Part shown: piece by piece, positions 44,757-52,807 of the stretch | Layout of the letters: every line of letters starts with the position of its first letter | Position numbering within the stretch: position 1 is the stretch's first letter | DNA from: Eubacteriales bacterium | Lineage (GTDB): Bacteria > Bacillota_A > Clostridia > Christensenellales > Aristaeellaceae | DNA: 64,000 nt | Direction: 5' to 3' | Assembly: GCA_029974035.1 (NCBI GenBank) | Contig: JARKQG010000122.1 | Location: 14,921-78,920, forward strand | Notes under the pieces: model-generated | The model's database searches: none | Told to the model about the DNA's origin: nothing | What the model saw: only the letters and a program-made list of their open reading frames with translations | Translations under genes and position numbers: made by a program

Positions 44757-45464
44757 ATGAAGGTATTGGGAATTGGATGTCATCCGGATGATTTGGAGAT
44801 CGCGTGCTACGGCACCCTGGCGAAGTACGTGAAGCTGGGCCATGAGGTCGCGGTATGCCACATCGCCAACGGGAATCTGGGCCATGTCCAGATCATGCCG
44901 GAAGAGCTCAGGGAGATCCGCTGGAAGGAGGCGGACGACGCGGCCAGGGTGATCGGCGCCGCGCACTACGCCATCGACATTCCCGACCTCTATGTCACGG
45001 CCGAGAATGATGAACTGGTCCGGAAACTGGCCGGGGTGATCCGGGACGTGCAGCCGGATCTGATCATCACCCACAACGACCATGACTACATGAACGACCA
45101 CATGCAGGCCTATCAGGCGACGCTGCGCGCCTCCTTCGGCGCCAGCATTCCCCACTACGACATGGCGTCCGGCAAGGCGGTCGCGGGCGTGACCCCGATC
45201 TACCACATGGACACCGTGGCGGGCACCGGCTTTATCCCCACCGAGTACGTGGACATCTCCGACGTCATTGACCTCAAGCTGGAGGCGCTTTCCTGCCACG
45301 AGAGCCAGATCCGCTGGATGCTGGAGCACGACCACATCGACTTTCTGGAGTTCACCCGCACCTGCTCCCGCGTGCGGGGCTTCCAATCCGGCGTGGACTA
45401 TGCGGAGGGCTTCCGTCCCAACCACAACTACCTGCGCATGACCACGAAACGGCTTTTGCCCTGA
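44757..45464 (+). CDS. PIG-L family deacetylase
   Basis: This 235-aa zinc-dependent de-N-acetylase fold protein has the metal/catalytic motif GCHPDDLEI (His, Asp, Asp; residues ~8-13) and the third ligand region ITHNDHDYMNDH (about residue 100). Family members remove N-acetyl groups from GlcNAc-linked compounds (GlcNAc-PI, mycothiol and bacillithiol precursors, chitobiose). Here it probably deacetylates the imported amino-sugar conjugate. The ribosome site (AAGGAAGGAG) is rather far (about 12 bases) from this ATG, but no better in-frame start exists. Confidence 0.88.
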   Translation: MKVLGIGCHPDDLEIACYGTLAKYVKLGHEVAVCHIANGNLGHVQIMPEELREIRWKEADDAARVIGAAHYAIDIPDLYVTAENDELVRKLAGVIRDVQPDLIITHNDHDYMNDHMQAYQATLRASFGASIPHYDMASGKAVAGVTPIYHMDTVAGTGFIPTEYVDISDVIDLKLEALSCHESQIRWMLEHDHIDFLEFTRTCSRVRGFQSGVDYAEGFRPNHNYLRMTTKRLLP

Positions 45465-45489
45465 TGAAATCCGGGAAGGAGAAACGAGT

Positions 45490-46476
45490 ATGAACGACAT
45501 TGCCCTTGAGCGGAACGATTCCATCGGCGCGAAGCTCTCCAGATTCACCAAGGAATACGCCATCGTGGTCGCGATCGTGCTTCTGATGATCATCTTCACG
45601 CTGACGTCGCCCTACTTTCTCACCTACAGCAACCTGCGCAACATCCTGGCGCAGACGGTGCCCATCGCCGTGGTGTGCATCGGCCAGGCGCTGATCGTCA
45701 CCACCGGGGAATTTGACCTGTCGCTGGGCCAGAACGTGTGCCTTACCTCCTGCGTGATGGCGTACCTGATCAAGTTCGCGGGCTTCAACCCGTGGATCGC
45801 GATCTTCTGCGCGATTTTGGTGGGCACGGCGGTGGGCATGTCAAACGGCGTACTGATCGCCTACGCGCGCATCCCCTGCTTCATCGTGACGCTGGGCTTC
45901 CAGATGATCGCCAAGGGCCTTTCCAAGATCATCACCAACGCCTCGCCGATTCCCGGCATGCCCAAGGAGATCCAGTTCATCGGCCGCGGCTTCATCGGCG
46001 GCACGGCCTGGGGCGTGCCTGTCAGCGTGGTAATCATGCTGGCGCTGTACCTGCTGTTCATGTTCCTCACCCAGAAGACCAAGTTCGGTCGCAGCCTCTA
46101 CGCGATGGGCGGCAGCCAGGAAGCCGCCTACTTCGCGGGCATCGACGTGAAGATGTACCGCATGCTGGTATACACCATTGCGGGGCTTCTGTGCGGCGTC
46201 AGCAGCGTGATTCTGGTCACCCGGCTGGACAGCGCGGCCCTCACCAACGGCAACCTCTACGAGTTCGACGCGATGATCTCCTGCATCCTGGGCGGCATCA
46301 GCCTGGCCGGCGGCCGCGGCAAGATTATCCAGGCGCTGTTCGGCGCGATCTTCCTGATGCTGTTCTTCAACGGCATGACCATGCTCAACGTCAACCCCTT
46401 CGTGCAGGACGTGCTCAAGGGCGTGGTCATGATCGGCGCGGTGGCGCTGGACGTGATCCGCAACCGGACCAAATAG
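45490..46476 (+). CDS. sugar ABC transporter permease, RbsC type (system B)
   Basis: This 328-aa permease of the second transporter has about nine helices, with VTTGEFDLSLGQNVCLTS (about residue 75; a Glu-Phe variant of the usual GGIDLS motif) and ILGGISLAGGRGKIIQ (about residue 265). AAGGAG lies before the ATG. In this system the permease gene precedes the ATPase gene, the reverse of system A, so the two transporters are not a simple tandem duplication. Confidence 0.92.
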   Translation: MNDIALERNDSIGAKLSRFTKEYAIVVAIVLLMIIFTLTSPYFLTYSNLRNILAQTVPIAVVCIGQALIVTTGEFDLSLGQNVCLTSCVMAYLIKFAGFNPWIAIFCAILVGTAVGMSNGVLIAYARIPCFIVTLGFQMIAKGLSKIITNASPIPGMPKEIQFIGRGFIGGTAWGVPVSVVIMLALYLLFMFLTQKTKFGRSLYAMGGSQEAAYFAGIDVKMYRMLVYTIAGLLCGVSSVILVTRLDSAALTNGNLYEFDAMISCILGGISLAGGRGKIIQALFGAIFLMLFFNGMTMLNVNPFVQDVLKGVVMIGAVALDVIRNRTK

Positions 46477-46497
46477 GCGCGTAGGGAGGCGTTATCC

Positions 46498-47976
46498 TTG
46501 GGCGATATCATTCTGGAACTGAAAAACATCTCCAAGAGCTTCCCGGGCGTCAAGGCGCTGGACGACGTGTCCTTCGCCATTGAGCGCGGCACCGTGCACG
46601 CGCTGGTGGGCGAAAACGGCGCGGGCAAGTCCACGCTGATCAAGATTCTGGCGGGCATCTACCACCCGGAGGCGGGCGAGGTGCTGCTGGACGGAAAGCT
46701 CGAAACGTTCAAGGCCCCCATCGATTCCCAGATGAAGGGCATCAGCGTCGTCCACCAGGAGCTGAAGCTCTCCGAAACGCTGACGGTGGCCGAAAACGTG
46801 TTCCTGGGGAACCTCTTGTACAAAAACCACCTGGTGGATTGGAAGGGCATGCGCCTGCGCGCGGCGGAGCTATTGCGCAAGCTGGGCATTCCGCTGGACG
46901 TCAACGCGCCGGTTTCCGCCCTGTCCGTGGCGCAAAAACAGATGGTGGAGATCTGCAAGGCCATCAACCGCAACTGCAAAGTGCTGATCATGGACGAGCC
47001 CTCCGCCACGCTGACCGACAAGGAGCAGACCATCATGTTCCAGACGGTCCGGCAGCTGCGCAGCCAGGGCGTGACCATCATCTACATCTCCCACCGGATG
47101 GAGGAGATCTTTGACCTGGCCGACAACGTGACCGTGCTCCGGGACGGGCACCACATCGCGACGGTGCCGGTATCCACCGTGGACCGCACGAAGCTGGTGT
47201 CCATGATGGTGGGCCGCGAGGTCAAGACGGAATACCCGCGCTCGGGCGTCGAGCCGGGGCCGGTGGTACTGGAGGCCCGGGACATCCGGCGCAAGAACGT
47301 GCTCAAGGGCATCAGCTTCACGCTGCGCCGGGGCGAAATTCTGGGCATCGCGGGGCTGGTGGGCGCCGGGCGCACCGAGCTGGTGCGGGCCGTGCTGGGC
47401 ATTGACAGGCCCGATTCCGGCGAGGTGCTGCTGGAGGGCAAGCCCGTCAAAATCCAGAGCTTCCGCCAGGCCATCGCCAAGGGGCTGGGCCTGGTGCCGG
47501 AGGACCGCAAAAAGCAGGGCCTGGTGCAGATTGCCACCGTGCAGAACAACATCTGCATGGTCAACATGGACTCGGTGTCCCGCCGGGGCGTGATGGACAG
47601 AAAGCTCGAGCGGCGCTTCAGCCGCGAGTACGTGGAAAAGCTCAAAATCTCCACGCCTTCCATTACCACCGAAACCCAGTACCTCTCCGGCGGCAACCAG
47701 CAGAAGGTGGTCATCGCCAAGTGGCTTCTGGCCAACAGTCAGATCATCGTGCTGGACGAGCCCACCCGGGGCATTGACGTGGGCGCCAAGAGCGAAATCT
47801 ACAACCTCATCACCCGTCTGGTGCGCGAGGGCAAGTCGGTGATCATGATCTCGTCGGAGCTGCCCGAGGTGGTGGGCATGAGCGACCGAATTCTCGTCAT
47901 CCACGAGGGCCGCGAAGTTGGCATGATGAACCGCGAGGAAGCCTCCCAGGAGGCCATCATGGCGCTTTGCGTGTAG
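46498..47976 (+). CDS. sugar ABC transporter ATP-binding protein, RbsA type (system B)
   Basis: This 492-aa double ATPase has first Walker A GENGAGKST, signature-like LSVAQKQM and Walker B VLIMDEPSA. The second half has GLVGAGRTE, LSGGNQQK and IIVLDEPTRG. The start is a TTG with GGGAGG eight bases upstream. It partners the permease upstream and the binding protein downstream. Confidence 0.93.
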   Translation: MGDIILELKNISKSFPGVKALDDVSFAIERGTVHALVGENGAGKSTLIKILAGIYHPEAGEVLLDGKLETFKAPIDSQMKGISVVHQELKLSETLTVAENVFLGNLLYKNHLVDWKGMRLRAAELLRKLGIPLDVNAPVSALSVAQKQMVEICKAINRNCKVLIMDEPSATLTDKEQTIMFQTVRQLRSQGVTIIYISHRMEEIFDLADNVTVLRDGHHIATVPVSTVDRTKLVSMMVGREVKTEYPRSGVEPGPVVLEARDIRRKNVLKGISFTLRRGEILGIAGLVGAGRTELVRAVLGIDRPDSGEVLLEGKPVKIQSFRQAIAKGLGLVPEDRKKQGLVQIATVQNNICMVNMDSVSRRGVMDRKLERRFSREYVEKLKISTPSITTETQYLSGGNQQKVVIAKWLLANSQIIVLDEPTRGIDVGAKSEIYNLITRLVREGKSVIMISSELPEVVGMSDRILVIHEGREVGMMNREEASQEAIMALCV

Positions 47977-48035
47977 CCCCCCCACACGCGACCCCGCCGC
48001 GCGGACGCGGCAAACTATATTGGGAGGTAGGATCC

Positions 48036-49007
48036 ATGAAGCTCAGGAAACTGGTATCCCTCTTTCTGGTGCTGATCCTGGCGCTGGGCGTCTTCTCCGT
48101 CGCCCTGGCCGACTCCGGCGACAAGCCCTGGGCGGGCAAGAAGCTGGGTGTGGCGCACATCACCATGTACGACGAGTGGTGCAAGGCCGTCTACGACGAG
48201 TTCATGGCGCAGGCCCCCGAGATGGGCTTTGGCGAGATCAACATCCAGGACGGCAACCTGAACGCCGAAACCCAGCAAAAGCAGGTGGAGGACTTCATCA
48301 CCCAGGGCTACGACGCCATCCTGATCGATCCGGTCAACTCCGACGGCATCGTGCCCGCCCTGGAGCAGGCCGGCGCCGCCAACATCCCGGTGTTTGCCTT
48401 TGACAGCGGCTCCAGCTACGACAAGCTGGTCACCCACGTCGCCTGGGACCATGCCCAGACCGGCGTGCTGACGGCCGAGTGGATCGCCGACTACGCCAAG
48501 GAAAACCTGGACGGCAAAGTCCGGATCGGCGTGCTGGCGATGCTCAACGCCGTGCACACCAAGGTTCGCTCCGAGGCGTTTGTGGCCAAGCTGGAGGAGC
48601 TCATGGGCGCCGAGAACATCGAGTGGGTGTTCAACCAGGACTTCGGCGAAACCCGTGAATCCGCCGCCAACATCGTCACCAACAACATCGCCAAGCCCAT
48701 CGACGTGATCTGGGGCGCGGTGGACAACGCCGCCCAGGGCGCCGTGACCGCGCTGGAGCTGGCCGGCAACACCGGCACCATCGTGGTGTCCGCGGGCGCG
48801 TGGGGCGCCGAGCCGTTCAACATGATCAACGAGGGCAACCCCTACTACAAGATGTGCGTGGGCGTGTCTCCCGCCAACATCGTCAAGCTGTCGCTGGAAT
48901 CCGTGCAGGCCTACTTCGAGGGCAAGGAAGTGCCCAAGACCCAGAATATCGAGCTGTCCGTCATCGACGGCAGCAACATTGCGGACTACATGAAGTACGT
49001 CGGCTAA
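48036..49007 (+). CDS. sugar ABC transporter substrate-binding protein (system B)
   Basis: This 323-aa exported RbsB-like protein has a signal peptide in residues 1-26 ending ALA|DSG, with no lipobox cysteine. The fold segments include VEDFITQGYDAILIDPVNSDGI and the hinge around PVFAFDSGSSYD. GGGAGG lies before ATG 48036. It differs clearly from the system A binding protein, so two distinct but related ligands are likely. A strong GC hairpin follows. Confidence 0.9.
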   Translation: MKLRKLVSLFLVLILALGVFSVALADSGDKPWAGKKLGVAHITMYDEWCKAVYDEFMAQAPEMGFGEINIQDGNLNAETQQKQVEDFITQGYDAILIDPVNSDGIVPALEQAGAANIPVFAFDSGSSYDKLVTHVAWDHAQTGVLTAEWIADYAKENLDGKVRIGVLAMLNAVHTKVRSEAFVAKLEELMGAENIEWVFNQDFGETRESAANIVTNNIAKPIDVIWGAVDNAAQGAVTALELAGNTGTIVVSAGAWGAEPFNMINEGNPYYKMCVGVSPANIVKLSLESVQAYFEGKEVPKTQNIELSVIDGSNIADYMKYVG

Positions 49008-49019
49008 TGACTTTCGCAG

Positions 49020-49046
49020 GGGGCGGCGGCCGGGTGCCGCCGCCCC
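49020..49046 (+). other. intercistronic hairpin after the system B binding protein
   Basis: A GGGGCGGCGGC/GCCGCCGCCCC stem (11 bp, loop CGGGT) starts 13 bases after the stop, without a U-tract. It is the fourth such hairpin behind a binding-protein gene in the window. Confidence 0.65.
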
Positions 49047-49075
49047 ATTGCGCGTGAAAACGGAGGTATGCGATC

Positions 49076-50254
49076 ATGAGCCAGTCCATCCTGAAGATTC
49101 CGAGGGAGGAATACGACCTGCGCATCGCAAGCGTCCAGAAATCGATGCGCGAAAAGGGCATAGACCTCTTGGTGACCCACGCCTGCGGCTGCGAATCCGC
49201 CACCGTCCGGTATCTGACCGACTTCTGGGCGGTGTTTGACTTTGTCGGCGTGCTGGTGCCCGCCGAGGGCAAGCCCATCCTGCTGACCGGCGGCCCGGAG
49301 TCCTTCGATTTTGCGGTGCAGTTTGCCCGGATCGACGACGTGCGGGTGCACCCCCTCTATGTGGAAACCAGCGCGCCGGAGTGGGATAAGCCCGTGAATC
49401 CCTGGAACTTCCGCATGATTCTGGACGAGCTGCGGGCGCGCATGCCCATCAAAACCATCGGCATCGCCAACGTCAACACGCTGCCCCACGTGGTCTACGC
49501 CGACATCGAGGCCGGCGCGGACGGCGCGGCCATCGTGCCCGCGGAGGACATCATCATGGACCTGCGCGCCGTCAAGAGCAAAAATGAAATCCGCCTCATC
49601 CGGGAGGCCTGCCGCATCACCGAGGAGGCCGTCCGGTCCGCGGTGGATGCCGCCCGGCCCGGCATGCGGGAGTGGGAGCTGGAGGCCCTCTGGCGCAGCA
49701 AGATCTACGAAATGGGCGCGGAGGGCACCGGATATCCGGTGTGGGTCACGTCGGGGCCCAGCACCTATCAGAGCCTCTGCAAGTCCACCGATCGGCCGCT
49801 GGCGATGGATTCCATGGTGCAGCTGTCGCTGGGCGCCAAGTACAGCGGCTACTGCGGCAACATCGGCCGCGCGCTGATCCTCGGCAAGCTTCCCGACCGC
49901 CACATGGACATGATCCGGATTGCCCACGACTGCATGGAGGAAACCATCGGCATCATGGGCCCCGGCGTGCCCTTCGCCCGGGTGTACGATGCGTTCCAGG
50001 CGCGGCTGGAAAAGCACGGCCTTTCCGGCACGTCGCTGTACGGCCCCGCCCACTCCACCGGGCTTCAGGAGTGTGAGGACCCCTGGGTGGACAACCGCAC
50101 CGGCCGGATTCTCGCGCCCGACATGGTGTTCAACATCGACATCTGGATCGCCGACCACACCTATGGCGTGCGCATCGAGGACTGCGTGCTGGTCACCGAA
50201 AGCGGCCTCGAACAGCTGACCACCTGGCGCAGGGAGCCGATTGTCATCGCCTGA
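49076..50254 (+). CDS. second M24-fold protein (Xaa-Pro peptidase/creatinase-like) with altered metal site
   Basis: This 392-aa protein has a creatinase N-domain (to about 160) and pita-bread C-domain (RAVKSKNEIRLIREACRITEEAV...). At the M24 metal positions the two Asp read Ser and Asn (MVQLSLGAKYSGYCGNIGR), the His is kept (GPAHSTGL), the first Glu is Asp (VFNIDIW) and the second Glu is kept (VRIEDCVLV). So classic two-metal peptidase chemistry is doubtful; a creatinase- or ectoine-hydrolase-like C-N hydrolase is possible. ACGGAGG precedes the ATG, and the M20 gene follows 15 bases later. Confidence 0.78.
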   Translation: MSQSILKIPREEYDLRIASVQKSMREKGIDLLVTHACGCESATVRYLTDFWAVFDFVGVLVPAEGKPILLTGGPESFDFAVQFARIDDVRVHPLYVETSAPEWDKPVNPWNFRMILDELRARMPIKTIGIANVNTLPHVVYADIEAGADGAAIVPAEDIIMDLRAVKSKNEIRLIREACRITEEAVRSAVDAARPGMREWELEALWRSKIYEMGAEGTGYPVWVTSGPSTYQSLCKSTDRPLAMDSMVQLSLGAKYSGYCGNIGRALILGKLPDRHMDMIRIAHDCMEETIGIMGPGVPFARVYDAFQARLEKHGLSGTSLYGPAHSTGLQECEDPWVDNRTGRILAPDMVFNIDIWIADHTYGVRIEDCVLVTESGLEQLTTWRREPIVIA

Positions 50255-50269
50255 AGGGAGGGAACCGCG

Positions 50270-51499
50270 ATGGAGGACTACCGGGCGATGCTCGTTCGCC
50301 TGGCGTCGGAGCTGATCCGCATTCCTACGGTCAACTTCCCGCCCGACGGCGACGAAGGGCCGGGCCAGGCGCATCTGATGGGATTTTACGGGGCCATGGG
50401 CCTTGAGATCGACCGCTTTTCGCCGGCGGATCTGCCGGAATACCCCGCGCACCCGGCGTTTCTGCCGAGAAACCTTGCGGGCCGGGAGAACCTGGTGGGC
50501 ACCTGGCGCGGCAGTGGCGGCGGGAAGTCGGTGCTCATCACCGGCCACATGGACGTGGTGCCCATCGAGCCGCTGCCCTGGACGGTCACGCAGCCCTTTG
50601 AGCCAAAGCTTCTGGACGGCAGGCTCTACGGGCGCGGCAGCGCCGACATGAAGGGCGGACTCGCCGCCGCCGCGGTGGCGGTGCGCATGCTGAAGGACGA
50701 GGGCTTTTCCCCCCGCGGCGACGTGATCCTCGAAAGCGTGGTGGACGAGGAGTACGCCGGCGCCAACGGCACCATCGCGTCGCGCCTCAAGGGGATCAAC
50801 GCGGATTTCGCCATCGTGCCGGAGGCCAGCGGGCTGGATATATGCCCTGCCTCGGTGGGGGGCATGGTGTTTACGATCTCGATGCGGGGCGTGGCGGGTA
50901 TGCCCTATACCGGCGAGGAGATCCCGAACCTCGCCTACGATCTGGGCGACCTGATCGGCCTGATCCGCGATTTCAGCAACCACCGCATGGCCACCGCGCC
51001 CAAGCCGCCCCTCTGGGCGGGCACGGTGCAAGGCGCGCAGGTGGTGATCACCAAGGTCAAGGCGGGCGAGGCCTACGAAAGCGGGCAGCTGTCCGCGCCG
51101 ATCGACGCCTGGGTGGAGCTGGTGGTGCAATCCTACCCCGGCGAGGAAGCCGAAAAGCTGGAGCGGGAACTGAACGGTTTTCTGCGCGCGCGCTTCCGCG
51201 ACCCGGAGATTCTCAAAATTGAGCCCAAGTACCACTACTGCCGGCCGGCGGCCACGGACCCGGACCACCCCGGCGTCGCGGCGCTTGCCGGCGCGCTGGC
51301 GGCCTACGCGCCGCCGAAGGTGTGCGGCGCGATGTTCTCCTGCGACATGTTTGCGCTGACCGAGCTGGGCGGCATCCCGTCGGCGGTGTTCGGCCCGGTG
51401 GGCGGGCGCCTCCACGGCCCGGACGAATGGGTGGATGTGGACAGCCTCGAAACCGTGGCGCAGACGCTGGCGGATTTCATCCGCCGCTGGTGCGCCTGA
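50270..51499 (+). CDS. M20 family metallo-amidohydrolase (ArgE/DapE/ACY1-like)
   Basis: This 409-aa two-zinc amidohydrolase has all main site residues: TGHMDVVP (His, Asp), YGRGSADMKGG (bridging Asp), VVDEEYAG (catalytic Glu and ligand Glu), IVPEASGLD and the late LHGPDEW His. Members hydrolyse N-acyl or peptide-like amides (N-acetylornithine, succinyl-diaminopimelate, N-acyl amino acids). In this cluster it would free an amino acid or acyl group from the substrate. GGGAGGG precedes the ATG. Confidence 0.9.
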   Translation: MEDYRAMLVRLASELIRIPTVNFPPDGDEGPGQAHLMGFYGAMGLEIDRFSPADLPEYPAHPAFLPRNLAGRENLVGTWRGSGGGKSVLITGHMDVVPIEPLPWTVTQPFEPKLLDGRLYGRGSADMKGGLAAAAVAVRMLKDEGFSPRGDVILESVVDEEYAGANGTIASRLKGINADFAIVPEASGLDICPASVGGMVFTISMRGVAGMPYTGEEIPNLAYDLGDLIGLIRDFSNHRMATAPKPPLWAGTVQGAQVVITKVKAGEAYESGQLSAPIDAWVELVVQSYPGEEAEKLERELNGFLRARFRDPEILKIEPKYHYCRPAATDPDHPGVAALAGALAAYAPPKVCGAMFSCDMFALTELGGIPSAVFGPVGGRLHGPDEWVDVDSLETVAQTLADFIRRWCA

Positions 51500-51526
51500 A
51501 AATACCGGATGAACCGGAGGGGACCA

Positions 51527-52672
51527 ATGGAAAAGCGCGTGCTGTCCCAGAACCTCTTGATGTGCACCCTGATCGCCATGCTGGGGGCGACGGCCACGTC
51601 GCTGTCCAGCCTGTTTGCCCGCATGGCCGAGGCGGTGGGGCTTCCGCCCTCCGGCGTGGGCGTGTTTGTATCGGTCTACATGGTGGGCTCCGGCGTGAGC
51701 GTGTTCTTCGCGGGCCCGCTGGCGGACCGTCTGGGCAAGCGGCGGATCGTGGCTTGCGGCGCGCTGCTAATGGCGCTGGGCCTCTCCGGCGTCGCGGCCC
51801 CGCTGGGCGCGGCGGCCACTTTTGTCGGGCTTTTTGTACTGGGCGTGGGCTTTGGCCCGGCGGAGTCGATGGGCAGCGCGCTTCTCGCCGACGAAAACGG
51901 CACGCGCGCCACCCTGTGGATGAACCTCTCGCAGATCGGCTTTGGCATCGGCGCCATCGTCGCGCCGGCGCTGATTGCGCGGCATCTTTCGGGCGGCGGC
52001 GGGTACCGCGGCGTGTTCGCCCTCTGCGCCGCCCTGTCCTTCGCGCTGTTTCTGGCGATCTGGCTGGGTGGCCGGGGCCAAAGCGCGCGCGTGAACCCGG
52101 AGAGCGGGATCAACAGCTTTGCGCTGCTCAAAAACCGGACGTTTCTGCGCTACGTGCTGCTCATTTTCCTGTACATGGGGTACGAGTCCGTGGCCCCGGC
52201 GTACCTGAAGCAGTTCTTCCTGGACAGGGGCGCGGACGAGGCGCTGGCGACGCTGACGATTTCGCTTTTCTGGGCGTCGATGCTGGTGAGCCGGCTGATC
52301 GGCGCGTTTCTGGGCGGACGGGAGCTGTTCTCCATCCGTTTTTTTACGCTGTTTGTGATCGCCGGCGTCCTTGTAACGCTGCTGGCGCCCAATAGCGCCC
52401 TTCGCATCGCGGGGGTGGTGATCTTCGGCTTTGGCTGCGGTCCGGTGTGGACGATGATCTTCGTACTGGCCTCCCGGGTATTTCCGGACCGCAGCGGCGC
52501 GGCCTGCGGCGTGACGATGCTGTTTTCCACCGCCGGCGGCGCGGTGTTTCCCTCGCTGATCGGCGCCTGGGTGGGCGACGCCCGGACGACGCTTCTGCTG
52601 TGCGTCGCCATCGCGGCCCTGGTGGTGGCGGTGGCGTCGGCCGCGGCGCGCCCCGCGCGCGCCGCCGGATAA
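51527..52672 (+). CDS. major facilitator superfamily transporter
   Basis: This 381-aa protein with about twelve helices has the MFS A-motif-like loop GPLADRLGKRRIVA between helices 2 and 3 (about residue 67) and a second-half repeat. It is the last gene of the cluster, 27 bases after the M20 gene, with GGAGGGG before the ATG. Export of a breakdown product or uptake of a further nutrient are both possible. Confidence 0.88.
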   Translation: MEKRVLSQNLLMCTLIAMLGATATSLSSLFARMAEAVGLPPSGVGVFVSVYMVGSGVSVFFAGPLADRLGKRRIVACGALLMALGLSGVAAPLGAAATFVGLFVLGVGFGPAESMGSALLADENGTRATLWMNLSQIGFGIGAIVAPALIARHLSGGGGYRGVFALCAALSFALFLAIWLGGRGQSARVNPESGINSFALLKNRTFLRYVLLIFLYMGYESVAPAYLKQFFLDRGADEALATLTISLFWASMLVSRLIGAFLGGRELFSIRFFTLFVIAGVLVTLLAPNSALRIAGVVIFGFGCGPVWTMIFVLASRVFPDRSGAACGVTMLFSTAGGAVFPSLIGAWVGDARTTLLLCVAIAALVVAVASAAARPARAAG

Positions 52673-52728
52673 GCGGCGCGGACGTAAAAAAATCCGCCCC
52701 TCGCGTGCTCGGCGTCCCCAAAGTTCGA

Positions 52729-52743
52729 CAGTATGGTATACTG
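52729..52743 (+). promoter_or_regulatory. dyad over a -10 element upstream of the ABC exporter genes
   Basis: CAGTAT-GGT-ATACTG is a perfect 6-bp inverted repeat that contains TATACT (52737-52742), a good -10. No convincing -35 is seen. It could be an operator for a local regulator of the exporter. Confidence 0.45.
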
Positions 52744-52807
52744 GAAGGACTATGGGGGCGCTTTTTGCGGCGGAAGGGCCGAGTGCCGGGCGCCCGGAGG
52801 GGAATGG

